NCBI RefSeq assembly: GCF_002019595.1
Contig: NZ_KV917369.1
Span: 716,458 to 780,457 of the forward strand
DNA: 64,000 bases
Direction: 5' to 3'
DNA from: Priestia abyssalis
Lineage (GTDB): Bacteria; Bacillota; Bacilli; Bacillales; Bacillaceae_H
A model generated the notes under the pieces. It was given only the letters and a program-made list of their open reading frames with translations. It was not told where the DNA came from and searched no databases. Below, in pieces: positions 8,755 to 18,272 of the stretch. Numbering within the stretch: position 1 is the first letter of the stretch; each line of letters starts with the position of its first letter. The position numbers were made by a program, and so were the translations under genes.

Positions 8755-10245
8755 GTGGGAACAGAATATATTTTGGAGATGGAAAATATCACAAAAGAAT
8801 TTCCTGGAGTAAAAGCGTTGGATAACATTCAATTAAAGATCAAAAAGGGATCCGTTCATGGCCTGATGGGGGAAAATGGCGCCGGAAAATCCACTCTAAT
8901 GAAAATTATATTTGGCATCTATACCCCTGATAAAGGAACGATTAAGTTTAAAGGAAAAGAATTAAAGATATCCGGCCCAAAAGAAGCGGTAAACAGAGGA
9001 ATCTCCATGATCCATCAGGAATTGAGTCCTGTTCCGTATATGACGGTGGCAGAAAACATTTTTTTGGGAAGAGAATATTCATTCGGAAAAACAGGCTGGG
9101 TCAATGATAAGAAAATGGTAGAAGAGGCCAGAAAGTTATTCGAAACATTGAATATGGATATCGATCCGACTGCCAAGATGAAGGATTTGAGCATTGCGAA
9201 TATGCAAATGGTCGAAATCGCGACCGCTGTATCATACAATGCCGATTTGATTATTATGGATGAACCGACCTCAGCGATTACAGAAAAAGAAGTGGAGCAA
9301 TTATTTGGCATTATTCGTTCCTTACAGGCAAAAGGTGTTTCCATCATTTATATCTCACACAAGATGGATGAAATCTTCAAGATTTGTGACGAGCTTACGG
9401 TCTTTCGAGACGGTCAATATATAGGAACAAAGGGTGCCCATGAATTAGACCAGGACACGTTAATTCAAATGATGGTGGGACGAGAAATTAAACAAGTGTT
9501 TCATAAAGAGGAAGCCGACATTCGAGAAGTGGCTTTATCCGTCCAAAACCTATCTAGAAAAGGAAAGTTTCATAATGTGAGTTTTGAAGTCAGAAAAGGG
9601 GAGATTTTAGGAATCGCAGGGTTGATGGGATCAGGAAGAACCGAGGTCATTGAAAGCATTTTTGGCATTGATCCTCCTGATTCAGGAGAAGTTTACATTC
9701 ATGGTAAAAAAGTAAAAATCAAATCTCCTAAAGATGCGATTAAACATAAGGTAGCCTTGTTGACGGAAGACCGTAAATTAACGGGGGCCTTCCTTCCGAT
9801 TTCGATTCGGGAAAACATGATCATTTCAAGTATTGATCAATTTTTAACGTTTGGATATCTCAATAAAAAATTAGTGGACAAGACATGCAAAGAGCAGGTA
9901 AAGAAATTAAACATTAAAACTCCTCATATCGATCAGCTCATTATGAATTTGAGCGGTGGAAATCAGCAAAAGGTGCTGCTGGCAAGATGGCTGCTGAATG
10001 ATCCGGACATCCTGATCCTAGATGAACCGACTAGAGGGGTGGATGTAGGGGCGAAATCGGAAATCCATAAGCTGATGTCTAAATTGGCACAAGAAGGAAA
10101 AGCGATCATCATGATTTCGTCTGAATTGCCGGAAGTATTGGGCATGAGCGACCGGGTGGTCGTCATGCATGAAGGACAGAAAAAAGGCGAATTAAATAGA
10201 GAAGAAGCCGACCAAGAAAAAATACTGGAAGTAGCCTATAGCTAA
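8755..10245 (+). CDS. Sugar ABC transporter ATP-binding protein (RbsA-like, two ATPase domains)
   Basis: Cytoplasmic energy subunit of the importer. Two fused ABC domains: the first has Walker [10 protein letters not shown] (about residue 40), an LSIANMQM signature-region variant, and Walker [11 protein letters not shown]; the second has a degenerate P-loop GLMGSGRTE, signature LSGGNQQK and [13 protein letters not shown]. This fused, asymmetric layout and the 496-residue length are typical of RbsA/MglA/XylG-type CUT2 proteins. A GTG start at 8755 follows AGGTGG. The permease begins 23 bp downstream. Confidence 0.92.
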   Translation: MGTEYILEMENITKEFPGVKALDNIQLKIKKGSVHGLMGENGAGKSTLMKIIFGIYTPDKGTIKFKGKELKISGPKEAVNRGISMIHQELSPVPYMTVAENIFLGREYSFGKTGWVNDKKMVEEARKLFETLNMDIDPTAKMKDLSIANMQMVEIATAVSYNADLIIMDEPTSAITEKEVEQLFGIIRSLQAKGVSIIYISHKMDEIFKICDELTVFRDGQYIGTKGAHELDQDTLIQMMVGREIKQVFHKEEADIREVALSVQNLSRKGKFHNVSFEVRKGEILGIAGLMGSGRTEVIESIFGIDPPDSGEVYIHGKKVKIKSPKDAIKHKVALLTEDRKLTGAFLPISIRENMIISSIDQFLTFGYLNKKLVDKTCKEQVKKLNIKTPHIDQLIMNLSGGNQQKVLLARWLLNDPDILILDEPTRGVDVGAKSEIHKLMSKLAQEGKAIIMISSELPEVLGMSDRVVVMHEGQKKGELNREEADQEKILEVAYS

Positions 10246-10268
10246 AGAAATCATAAGGAGGTTTATAC

Positions 10269-11267
10269 ATGAGCAATCCAGTTGGCAGTTCTGTTACAAC
10301 CATTAACAGTAAGGCGAATAAAAACGTTTGGAAAGAGAAAGGGTCTCAAATACTCAATAAATATGGAATTCTGTTTATTTTAATTGCCATGGTGGTCGTG
10401 ATGTCTTTTCTTTCCCCGGCTTTTCTTAACGCAAACAATTTATTGAACGTCGTACGCCAAATCTCATTCATTGGGATTGTCGCAATGGGCGTCACGATGA
10501 TCATTATTACAACGGGAATCGACTTGTCATCTGGTTCCGTTATTGCATTAGTCTCGGTCGTCGTGGCGAGTTACGCTCACCCTGGTGACTCCTTGTTTGT
10601 AGCCATTGCAATCGGTCTTGGGATTGGTGCTCTATGCGGCTTTATCAATGGCGCAGTTTCAGCGAAAGGAAAAATTCCCCCGTTCATCGCGACATTAGGG
10701 ATGATGACAGCGGCAAGAGGATTGGCCTTATTATATAGTGATGGAAGACCGATTCCTAATTTGTCTGACTCGTTCATGTTTCTTGGAAAAGGGGAGATTG
10801 CAGGCATTCCATTTCCAATTATTGTGTTTATAGTGATGGGAATCATCTCACATTTATTATTAAGTAAAACAAAATTCGGTAAATACACGTATGCGATTGG
10901 CGGAAATGAGCAAGCGGCGAGAATTTGCGGAATCAATGTGGACCGTTACAAAATTATGATTTACACATATGCAGGTTTATTGGCAGCAATTGCCGGAATG
11001 ATGTTAACTGCAAGAATTAGTGTAGGGCAGCCAAGTATGGGTGTAATGTTTGAATTAGACGCCATTGCGGCGGCTGTTATTGGTGGAACAAGCTTAGCCG
11101 GCGGCGTTGGGACGATTGCCGGCACGATGATCGGCGCGCTTATTATCGGTGTGTTGAATAATGGTCTTGATTTATTGGGTGTATCTTCTTACTGGCAGCA
11201 AATTTTAAAGGGTGCCATTATTGTAAGTGCTGTATTAATCGATTCTCGTAAAAATAAAAAATCTTAA
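10269..11267 (+). CDS. Sugar ABC transporter permease (RbsC-like)
   Basis: Membrane channel of the importer. 332 residues with about nine or ten hydrophobic helices and the CUT2 permease landmarks: [21 protein letters not shown]..., [38 protein letters not shown] (cytoplasmic loop that docks on the ATPase) and [21 protein letters not shown] single permease gene implies a homodimer. It starts ten bases after TAAGGAGG and ends the three-gene transporter operon; a two-hairpin repeat follows. Confidence 0.92.
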   Translation: MSNPVGSSVTTINSKANKNVWKEKGSQILNKYGILFILIAMVVVMSFLSPAFLNANNLLNVVRQISFIGIVAMGVTMIIITTGIDLSSGSVIALVSVVVASYAHPGDSLFVAIAIGLGIGALCGFINGAVSAKGKIPPFIATLGMMTAARGLALLYSDGRPIPNLSDSFMFLGKGEIAGIPFPIIVFIVMGIISHLLLSKTKFGKYTYAIGGNEQAARICGINVDRYKIMIYTYAGLLAAIAGMMLTARISVGQPSMGVMFELDAIAAAVIGGTSLAGGVGTIAGTMIGALIIGVLNNGLDLLGVSSYWQQILKGAIIVSAVLIDSRKNKKS

Positions 11268-11277
11268 TATATAAATC

Positions 11278-11440
11278 CACATAAAGAATTTAACACGAGC
11301 AAAGAACGCCCGTGTTAAATTCTTTACGCATAAGCGGCTGACAAGCTCCCTTGCGGGTTCTTGCCAGCCGCTTATACGAGAACCTTTGTGAGCTTATTCA
11401 GGGTGGAAGAACAGAAAGGCCTACATAGAAGAAAGTCCGA
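11278..11440 (+). repeat. Two-hairpin intergenic repeat, copy A
   Basis: Hairpin 1 (11281-11326) pairs AAAGAATTTAACACG with CGTGTTAAATTCTTT around the loop AGCAAAGAACGCC. Hairpin 2 (11327-11378) pairs ATAAGCGGCTG with CAGCCGCTTAT. A tail with GAACCTTTGTGAG and GAACAGAAAGGC follows. The same order is seen in copies B, C, E and G. Confidence 0.7.
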
Positions 11441-11840
11441 TAGAAAAGGTTAAAAAATTAATGTGAACCTATATAATAATAGAATGACTTGAAAGGACAG
11501 GGAGAGATTCCGTGAAGTCGTCTTCCTAGGAGGCTCCGTCATGAAAACCCAGTAAAGTCGAGGGATTTCGTGGCGGGGCTTTTCACTAAAAATCAACACT
11601 AAGCTTTAATATAGTCAATAAAAGCATAAGGGGCACACTGATTTATGATTAATGAAGAAAGAACGGCGGGAAATCTCACCTGCCAGGCAATGAGAAGCGT
11701 TTGTTTGCACTAAAGAATTACAAGCCCCCGTCTTAAAACCTGCAGTATAACTGTGATATAATATACAATAAGAGAGGTTTGAAGGAATATGCCATTTCAT
11801 TAACCTTAAAAATATATGCCATGTGAGAGAGTGTGGAGAG
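11441..11840 (+). other. Intergenic region before the first LacI gene
   Basis: Rest of the 573-bp gap. A -10-like TGTGATATAAT lies at 11753-11762, the likely promoter region of the LacI gene, without a clear -35. The stretch 11500-11590 is GC-richer and contains AAAACCC...GGGGCTTTT, possibly a weak terminator. I find no gene. Confidence 0.4.
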
Positions 11841-12854
11841 ATGAAACCAACTATTTATGATATTGCGAGAGAAGCAGGGGTATCTGCTACTACGGTTTCT
11901 AAAGTGATTAACAATAAGGGACGGATAAGCGAGAAGACTAGAAAGAAAATTTTGTCCATTATAGAGGAACTTCATTATCAGCCCAATGTATTGGCTTCAG
12001 CGATGAAGGGAAAGTCCACGTACACCATCGCACTGCTAATTCCTGATATGGCAAACCCTGTATATTCTGAATACTTAAAACATATAGAGGAGTATGGGCA
12101 AGAGCATGGGTTTAGCGTCGTCATGTGCAGTACAGGAGGCAGTCCTGAAAAAGAAGCCAAGCATATTGCCTTATTAAGACAGAAACATGTTGATGGATTT
12201 ATCATAGCTTCAATTTTTAAAAATGAAGTAGCTCTAAAACAACTAATGGAGGAAGAAATTCCGCTCGTATTTTTTTCGCTTCAGCGCCCTGAGCTTCCTG
12301 TAGCCAGTGTTGCCGGGGACGACTATTTGGGAGGCTATATTGCCACTGAACATTTATTGTCGCTGGGGCACCGCAGAATTGGAATTATTGCAGAAGCAGC
12401 CACCGTAAGCGGAACAGAACGCACAAGAGGGTACGAAAAAGCGCTGGTGAATGCTGGAATCGAAGTTGATGAAAGCCTTGTCATTCCAATCAAGGAACCA
12501 ACCATTGAAGGGGCAAAGCAGCATGCAAAAAAACTGCTCGATCGTGAACAAAGACCGACGGCGATTTTTGGCTGTAATGATATACTGGCCATTGGAACGA
12601 TGCTGGCAGCAAAGGAGCTAGGTATAACCTTGCCTGATGAATTATCAATTATGGGATTTGATAATACCGTCATGTGCGAGATTGTAGAGCCTCAATTATC
12701 CTCTGTCGCCCCGCCTATACAAGAAATGGGAAGACAGGCGATGGAGCTGTTAATCCAGCAAATTGAACAGAAAGATAATATGAAGCAGCGTATTTCTCTA
12801 CTGCCAGAACTTGTGATTCGACATTCCACTTCAGCATTAAATCAACTCACATAA
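11841..12854 (+). CDS. LacI-family transcriptional regulator 1
   Basis: DNA-binding repressor with a sugar-sensing domain. The N-terminal helix-turn-helix reads TIYDIAREAGVSATTVSKVI (residues about 4-23), followed by the hinge PNVLASAMKGKST and a periplasmic-binding-like effector domain (Peripla_BP_1/3; IALLIPDMANPVYSEY, AIFGCNDILAIG, IMGFDNT). Start taken at the ATG at 11841, where the family normally begins; an in-frame GTG at 11823 would add six residues. It is about 60% like the next gene by eye, so the two are recent duplicates. Likely ligand is an inositol intermediate and likely sites are the GGTAATCGATAACC palindromes nearby, by inference. Confidence 0.87.
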   Translation: MKPTIYDIAREAGVSATTVSKVINNKGRISEKTRKKILSIIEELHYQPNVLASAMKGKSTYTIALLIPDMANPVYSEYLKHIEEYGQEHGFSVVMCSTGGSPEKEAKHIALLRQKHVDGFIIASIFKNEVALKQLMEEEIPLVFFSLQRPELPVASVAGDDYLGGYIATEHLLSLGHRRIGIIAEAATVSGTERTRGYEKALVNAGIEVDESLVIPIKEPTIEGAKQHAKKLLDREQRPTAIFGCNDILAIGTMLAAKELGITLPDELSIMGFDNTVMCEIVEPQLSSVAPPIQEMGRQAMELLIQQIEQKDNMKQRISLLPELVIRHSTSALNQLT

Positions 12855-12988
12855 AGGATTTAGAAGAATCGTTTTACACTGCATAAATAGCTGTCCATTT
12901 CCTTTACCGTCTGCTTTCATACAGATACATCCTAAATTCCAGACAGTAATGTTCGGAGCGTAAAAGATCAGGATTAATATCTCATAGT

Positions 12989-13036
12989 AAAAACTTTCGG
13001 AAGACTTGATATCAATGAATCTTTCGAAAGTTTTTT
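12989..13036 (+). terminator. Terminator after LacI 1
   Basis: Outer stem AAAACTTTCG / CGAAAGTTTTTT enclosing a second near-palindrome AGACTTGATATCAATGAATCT. Ends in six Ts. Confidence 0.7.
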
Positions 13037-13105
13037 GCTGTTCAGCGGATTGTGGATGTTTTTTTTTTGAAAGGACAAAAAAGGTTATGCTAGTTTATTT
13101 TGTAA

Positions 13106-13167
13106 TTGAACCAGGAGGATTAAGCAGATATAATATAGAAAAATTATTTAGAAGGTAATCGATAACC
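13106..13167 (+). promoter_or_regulatory. Promoter and LacI-type operator for LacI 2
   Basis: TTGAAC (13106-13111), 17-bp spacer, TATAAT (13129-13134). The palindrome GGTAATCGATAACC (13154-13167) lies 20 bp downstream of the -10, so the gene is probably autoregulated. Confidence 0.75.
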
Positions 13168-13245
13168 TTTATTGTGTTAAGTTTTCAGGACGAACCTTGA
13201 TAAAAGATTTGATTAAGTGAGAATAACTTGAAAGAGTGATAATGA

Positions 13246-14268
13246 ATGAAGGTTACAATTAATGATGTGGCAAGAGAAGCAGGAGTTTCTACAGCGACCG
13301 TCTCTAAGGTCATTAACAACAAAGGAAAAATAAGCGATAAGACAAGAAAAAAAGTCAACCAAGTTGTTAACAATCTTAGTTATCAGCCGAATCTGGTGGC
13401 ATCTGCTTTAAAAGGGAAAGGAACGTTTACAATTGCTCTTTTAATTCCTCATATGGATAATCCCATTTATGCTCAATATTTAAAGTATATAGAGGAACGC
13501 GGACAAGAGCTGGGATTCAGCATTGTGATGTGCAGCACGGATAATGATCCGAATAAAGAAGCGAACCATGTTACCGTGTTAAAGAAGAAAAAGGTAGATG
13601 GGTTCATTATAGCTTCTAAATTTAATAATAAAACGGCTCTTAATCAATTGGTTAACGAGAATATTCCAGTAGCACTTATTGCGCACGAACGGCCGGAACT
13701 TCTTGTAGACAGTGTAACGGCCGATGATTATTTAGGCGGGTACCAAGCAACGGAACACCTGCTGTCCTTGGGTCACCGAAAAATTGGTGTTATTGCAGAG
13801 GAGGCCACAAGTTGTAAAGAGCGTATTCGGGGATATGAACAGGCTCTAGCAGATAACGGCATTGAGTTTGATGAAGGCTTAGTTGTTATGTGTAATGGTA
13901 CAGGCACTTTTCAAGGAGCGGAAGTGCAGGCAGGGAAATTACTTGATAGGCAACAGAGGCCGACCGCGATTTTTGGCTGTAATGATGTATTGGCGGTTGG
14001 GACGATGCAAGCCGCAAAAGCACGCGGGCTTATTCTTCCAGATGAGCTTTCCGTTATTGGCTATGATAATACACTTATATGTGAGATTGTAAATCCGCAA
14101 TTATCTTCTATTGCCATGCCTATTAAAGAAATGGGGAGAAAGGTAATAGATCTTTTGATAGCAGAAATTGAGCATGATCAGAGAGTTAAACAACGGGTAC
14201 ATCTATCCCCTGAGCTTATAATGCGAAGCTCTACAACATCGCCTAAAGAAAAAGGAAAGGTCAGTTAA
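13246..14268 (+). CDS. LacI-family transcriptional regulator 2
   Basis: Second LacI repressor of the inositol region, 340 residues. Helix-turn-helix TINDVAREAGVSTATVSKVI (about 4-23), hinge PNLVASALKGKGT with the conserved Leu that intercalates in the operator, and an effector domain with IALLIPHMDNPIYAQY, AIFGCNDVLAVG and VIGYDNT. Its promoter carries a GGTAATCGATAACC palindrome, and two more copies precede the iolA gene just downstream. That makes this protein the best candidate for the regulator of the first iol operon and the ABC importer. It takes the place that DeoR-type IolR holds in Bacillus subtilis. Effector is not known. Confidence 0.87.
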   Translation: MKVTINDVAREAGVSTATVSKVINNKGKISDKTRKKVNQVVNNLSYQPNLVASALKGKGTFTIALLIPHMDNPIYAQYLKYIEERGQELGFSIVMCSTDNDPNKEANHVTVLKKKKVDGFIIASKFNNKTALNQLVNENIPVALIAHERPELLVDSVTADDYLGGYQATEHLLSLGHRKIGVIAEEATSCKERIRGYEQALADNGIEFDEGLVVMCNGTGTFQGAEVQAGKLLDRQQRPTAIFGCNDVLAVGTMQAAKARGLILPDELSVIGYDNTLICEIVNPQLSSIAMPIKEMGRKVIDLLIAEIEHDQRVKQRVHLSPELIMRSSTTSPKEKGKVS

Positions 14269-14349
14269 GGCAAAAACATTCTCTTTCAAAAAGAGATAGG
14301 CTTATTATCATGAAATTTGTCTGAATATAAATTTTTTTTGAAAAAGTCA

Positions 14350-14405
14350 TTGAAATATCATAATGAATAAGATAGAATGAAAACAAGTTAAGGTAATCGA
14401 TAACC
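14350..14405 (+). promoter_or_regulatory. iolA1 operon promoter with LacI-type operator
   Basis: TTGAAA (14350-14355), 17-bp spacer, TAGAAT (14373-14378), then GGTAATCGATAACC at 14392-14405, overlapping the expected transcription start. Same architecture as at 7326 and 13106. Confidence 0.77.
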
Positions 14406-14518
14406 CCAGGTTGAAAAACTAAAAAGAAGTTTGTATACGTTTTCCTGCTAAAATGCAAAATGCAGAGAATAAAAATGGTATTCATAATAGAGGATTCCAT
14501 ATATTTTTTGCTACTTAA

Positions 14519-14532
14519 GGTAATCGATAACC
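14519..14532 (+). promoter_or_regulatory. Second LacI-type operator upstream of iolA1
   Basis: GGTAATCGATAACC again, 127 bp (about twelve helical turns) from the first copy. A spaced pair of this kind could support looping by a tetramer or act as a roadblock. Confidence 0.7.
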
Positions 14533-14657
14533 CTATTTTTTCTTCATTATGAATGGGCAGCGGTATAAAGGACTTTTCACCTTGTTGACACAAAAACGCT
14601 TAAAGCAACCTTATCCCTTTTCATGTCTCAAGTTTTAAGTCAATCAATGTGTTAGTG

Positions 14658-14672
14658 TTGTAAGCGCTGTCC
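14658..14672 (+). promoter_or_regulatory. Probable cre site in iolA1 leader
   Basis: TTGTAAGCGCTGTCC matches the cre consensus except at the last base. It is about 100 bp before iolA1, a plausible CcpA roadblock. Confidence 0.5.
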
Positions 14673-14772
14673 TTTCGATTTAGAAGTGAAGTTTAAGAGA
14701 TTGTTAGCAATGAAAGTTGATTATGTATGTCCTTAAATTTTTTAGAACATATTTTTCAAGGAGGCAGAAATC

Positions 14773-16248
14773 ATGACACAAACAGCAACGAAAGTAGTAA
14801 AACTAAAAAATTACATAAATGGTGAGTGGGTGGAAAGCAAAACGACCAAGTACGAAGATGTCTATAATCCCGCTACAAAAGAGGTCATTGCTCAAGTTCC
14901 GATCTCCACAAAAGAAGATGTGGACTATGCCATCGAGTCGGCGGTAAAAGCATTTGAGAAATGGAAAAACGTTGCAGTTCCGCGCCGCGCAAGAATTCTA
15001 TTCAACTACCAGCAATTATTGACAAAGCATAAAGAAGAATTGGCTCATCTGATCACATTAGAAAATGGAAAAAGTCTTACAGAAGCATTAGGTGAAGTTC
15101 AGCGTGGAATCGAGAACGTTGAATTTGCTGCAGGAGCCCCTTCTTTAATGATGGGAGATTCACTAGCTTCCATCGCGACAGACGTTGAAGCAACAAACTA
15201 TCGTTATCCAATCGGGGTTGTCGGCGGGATTGCACCTTTCAACTTCCCGATGATGGTACCTTGCTGGATGTTCCCGATGGCGATTGCATTAGGAAATAGC
15301 TTTATTTTAAAACCATCTGAAAGAACTCCGCTTTTAACGGAAAAATTAGTAGAGTTGTTTACAGAAGCAGGGCTTCCAAAAGGTGTATTCAACGTCGTTC
15401 ACGGTGCACATGATGTGGTAAACGGTGTCTTAGATCATCCTGAAGTAAAAGCGATTTCATTTGTTGGATCGAAGCCTGTTGGCGAGTATGTGTTCAAGCG
15501 AGGCAGTGAAAACTTAAAACGCGTTCAAGCGTTAACGGGTGCTAAAAACCATACGATCGTTTTAAATGATGCTGACTTGGACAGCACGATCACAGATATC
15601 ATTGCTTCAGCATTTGGTTCAGCGGGCGAGCGCTGCATGGCGTGCTCCGTTGTCACAGTAGAAGAAGGAATCGCGGACGAATTTTTAGCGAAGCTAAAAG
15701 AAAGAACGGCCAATATTAAAATCGGTAACGGTTTAGATGACGGTGTGCTGCTTGGACCGGTCATCCGAGAAGAAAACCAAAAGCGTACGATCGGCTACAT
15801 CGAAAAAGGAATTGAAGAGGGAGCAACGGTTGTATGTGACGGCCGCGAACGCGCATTAGATGAAGGTTTCTTCATTGGCCCTACGATTTTCGATGATGTC
15901 ACAACAGATATGACCATCTGGAAAGAGGAAATCTTTGCCCCAGTATTATCCGTGATGCGCGTCAAAAACTTGAAAGAAGCCATTGAAGTGGCGAACCAAT
16001 CGGAATTTGCGAATGGTGCTTGTATCTTTACAACGAATGCGGCATCGATCCGCTACTTCCGCGAAAACATTGATGCAGGTATGTTAGGGGTTAACCTTGG
16101 TGTACCAGCTCCGATGGCCTTCTTCCCATTCTCCGGGTGGAAGTCATCATTCTATGGAACTTTACATGCGAATGGAAAAGACAGCGTTGATTTCTATACA
16201 CGTAAAAAAGTCGTGACAGCACGTTACGTGGCACCAACTTTTGAGTAA
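14773..16248 (+). CDS. iolA: Methylmalonate-semialdehyde dehydrogenase (acylating), copy 1
   Basis: Last step of inositol breakdown: oxidises malonate semialdehyde to acetyl-CoA and CO2 using NAD+ and CoA. Aldehyde dehydrogenase fold of 491 residues. The NAD-binding part has [17 protein letters not shown] and KPSERTPL; the catalytic Cys is in [17 protein letters not shown] (about residue 290). [12 protein letters not shown] near the end is typical of MMSDH. It is preceded by CAAGGAGGCAG. It leads the first iol operon behind the two LacI-type operators and cre-like site. Paralog of the copy at 34135. Confidence 0.94.
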   Translation: MTQTATKVVKLKNYINGEWVESKTTKYEDVYNPATKEVIAQVPISTKEDVDYAIESAVKAFEKWKNVAVPRRARILFNYQQLLTKHKEELAHLITLENGKSLTEALGEVQRGIENVEFAAGAPSLMMGDSLASIATDVEATNYRYPIGVVGGIAPFNFPMMVPCWMFPMAIALGNSFILKPSERTPLLTEKLVELFTEAGLPKGVFNVVHGAHDVVNGVLDHPEVKAISFVGSKPVGEYVFKRGSENLKRVQALTGAKNHTIVLNDADLDSTITDIIASAFGSAGERCMACSVVTVEEGIADEFLAKLKERTANIKIGNGLDDGVLLGPVIREENQKRTIGYIEKGIEEGATVVCDGRERALDEGFFIGPTIFDDVTTDMTIWKEEIFAPVLSVMRVKNLKEAIEVANQSEFANGACIFTTNAASIRYFRENIDAGMLGVNLGVPAPMAFFPFSGWKSSFYGTLHANGKDSVDFYTRKKVVTARYVAPTFE

Positions 16249-16305
16249 GAAATAACTTTAATCTACCTATTAGATTAATAGGTTTCACTAGACCGTTCAA
16301 CAAGC

Positions 16306-16340
16306 CGGCCTCTTACCTTTTCTGAGGAAGATAAGAGGCC
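16306..16340 (+). repeat. Intercistronic hairpin between iolA1 and iolB1
   Basis: GGCCTCTTACC...AAGATAAGAGGCC stem-loop in the 184-bp gap. It is not followed by a U-run, so it is more likely an RNA-stabilising or processing hairpin than a terminator. Confidence 0.5.
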
Positions 16341-16432
16341 AGCTTATAAAATAGATTTGGTTATGCAGCCTGAACTGAAGCTTAAAGGCAGCAAAGGTGA
16401 CATACTTACAGCGTAACAATAAGGAGGTACAT

Positions 16433-17248
16433 ATGAGTCAATTGCTCCGAAAACCAGAAAAAAGAGAACTTTCCGAAGGCGTTACCCTTGTTCAAGAAGT
16501 AACAGAAGGGAACTCTCCATTAGAATATGTCGGATTTAAAATCTTGGATTTAGTGTCAGATGCCAAATACTCCGAATCATTGGAGAAGCAAGAATGCTGC
16601 ATCGTGGCTCTGACAGGAAAAATCAATGTGACCGATCATGAACAGACCTTTAGCAATATCGGCACTCGTGAAAGCGTATTCGAACGTATCCCGACAGACA
16701 GTGTGTATGTATCGAATGACCGCAGCTTTGAAATCGAGGGAGTCGGTGAGGCTCGCGTGGCCTTATGCTATTCACCTTCTCATCAACAATTGCCGACTAA
16801 ACTAATCAAAGCTTCGGATAACGGCGTCGAAAATAGAGGGATTTTGAACAATAAACGGCGCGTACACAATATTTTACCGGATTCAGATCCAACGGCTAAC
16901 AGCCTGCTTGTGGTGGAAGTGTACACGGAAAGCGGCAACTGGTCAAGCTATCCGCCGCATAAGCACGATCAGGATAATTTGCCAGAAGAGTCCTTTTTAG
17001 AAGAATCCTACTACCATGAAATGAATCCGCCGCAAGGCTTTGTCTTCCAGCGTGTGTACACCGATGACCGCTCGCTCGATGAAACGATGACGGTTGAAAA
17101 CGGTGACGTTGTACTTGTGCCGGCAGGCTATCACCCGGTTGGTGTACCGGATGGGTATACATCTTACTACTTAAATGTGATGGCGGGGCCGACGCGTATT
17201 TGGAAATTCTACAACGATCCGGATCATGAATGGATCTTAAAACGTTAA
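16433..17248 (+). CDS. iolB: 5-deoxy-glucuronate isomerase, copy 1
   Basis: Converts 5-deoxy-D-glucuronate to 5-dehydro-2-deoxy-D-gluconate in inositol catabolism. A bicupin protein of 271 residues. The metal-binding cupin motif is in SSYPPHKHDQDNLPEESFLEE (HxH with downstream Glu) followed by YYHEMNPPQGF, as in IolB. ATG at 16433 chosen because AAGGAGG lies 5 bases upstream; the frame is open 12 codons further back. It is followed after 28 bp by iolC. Paralog of the copy at 30786. Confidence 0.93.
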   Translation: MSQLLRKPEKRELSEGVTLVQEVTEGNSPLEYVGFKILDLVSDAKYSESLEKQECCIVALTGKINVTDHEQTFSNIGTRESVFERIPTDSVYVSNDRSFEIEGVGEARVALCYSPSHQQLPTKLIKASDNGVENRGILNNKRRVHNILPDSDPTANSLLVVEVYTESGNWSSYPPHKHDQDNLPEESFLEESYYHEMNPPQGFVFQRVYTDDRSLDETMTVENGDVVLVPAGYHPVGVPDGYTSYYLNVMAGPTRIWKFYNDPDHEWILKR

Positions 17249-17276
17249 TAAAAAATGTAAGGAGCTGTTAGCGAGA

Positions 17277-18272
17277 ATGAGATACGAATTTAATGAAGAA
17301 AGAACATATGACATCATTGCGGTTGGCCGTGCATGCATCGATTTAAATGCAACAGAATACAACCGTCCAATGGAAGACACGATGACATTTACCAAGTATG
17401 TGGGAGGTTCGCCTGCGAACATTGCTATCGGAAGCTCTAAACTGGGTTTAAAAGCAGGATTTATCGGCAAAATCTCCGATGACCAGCACGGGCGCTTTAT
17501 CGAGCAGTATATGCGCGGTGTTGGAATCGACACGTCCAACATGGTCGTAGACCAAGAGGGACACAAAATAGGGTTGGCTTTTACAGAGATTAAGAGTCCG
17601 GAAGAGTGCGGTATCTTAATGTACCGTCAGGATGTGGCCGACCTTTATTTATCTCCTTCTGAAGTCGATGAGGAGTACATCAAGCAATCTAAAATCCTGC
17701 TTGTTTCGGGTACAGCTTTATCCAAAAGCCCATCCCGCGAAGCAGTGCTGAAAGCGGTCAGCTTAGCAAAGAAACATGATGTAAAAGTAGTGTTTGAATT
17801 GGACTACCGTCCGTATTCATGGAATTCGCTTGAGGAAACAGCCGTTTATTGTTCATTAGTTGCGGAACAGGCAGACGTGGTGATCGGAACTCGTGACGAA
17901 TACGATGTGATGGAACATAAACAAGGCGGGAAAAACGAAGATACCATCCGTTACTTGTTCAGCCACTCTCCTGAATTGATCGTGATCAAGCATGGTGTGG
18001 AAGGTTCATACGCCTACACGAAATCAGGAGAGACGTTCAAAGGACAAGCCTACCGCACAAAGGTATTAAAAACGTTCGGTGCCGGTGATTCTTACGCTTC
18101 CGCCTTCTTATACGCTTTGATCAGCGGAAAGGATATTGAAGCGGCTTTAAAATACGGCAGTGCCTCTGCTTCTATCGTGGTGAGCAAGCACAGTTCTTCG
18201 GAAGCGATGCCAACCGTCGAAGAAATCGAACAATTGATTAAGGAAAGATCTCAGGTAGAGGTGAACAGCTAA
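17277..18272 (+). CDS. iolC: 5-dehydro-2-deoxygluconokinase, copy 1
   Basis: ATP-dependent kinase making 5-dehydro-2-deoxy-gluconate 6-phosphate, the cluster's inducer-type intermediate in B. subtilis. PfkB/ribokinase family, 331 residues: N-terminal DIIAVGRACIDLNA and [12 protein letters not shown] substrate site, C-terminal [12 protein letters not shown] with the catalytic Asp of the GAGD anion hole. The stop codon overlaps the next start by one base (TAATG), which couples it to iolD. Confidence 0.94.
   Translation: MRYEFNEERTYDIIAVGRACIDLNATEYNRPMEDTMTFTKYVGGSPANIAIGSSKLGLKAGFIGKISDDQHGRFIEQYMRGVGIDTSNMVVDQEGHKIGLAFTEIKSPEECGILMYRQDVADLYLSPSEVDEEYIKQSKILLVSGTALSKSPSREAVLKAVSLAKKHDVKVVFELDYRPYSWNSLEETAVYCSLVAEQADVVIGTRDEYDVMEHKQGGKNEDTIRYLFSHSPELIVIKHGVEGSYAYTKSGETFKGQAYRTKVLKTFGAGDSYASAFLYALISGKDIEAALKYGSASASIVVSKHSSSEAMPTVEEIEQLIKERSQVEVNS

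Noticed and set aside
11500..11600. Possible structured RNA or riboswitch before LacI 1
   Set aside because: Some GC-rich pairing can be drawn (AAAACCC with GGGGCTTTT) but no known motif or repeated copy supports it.
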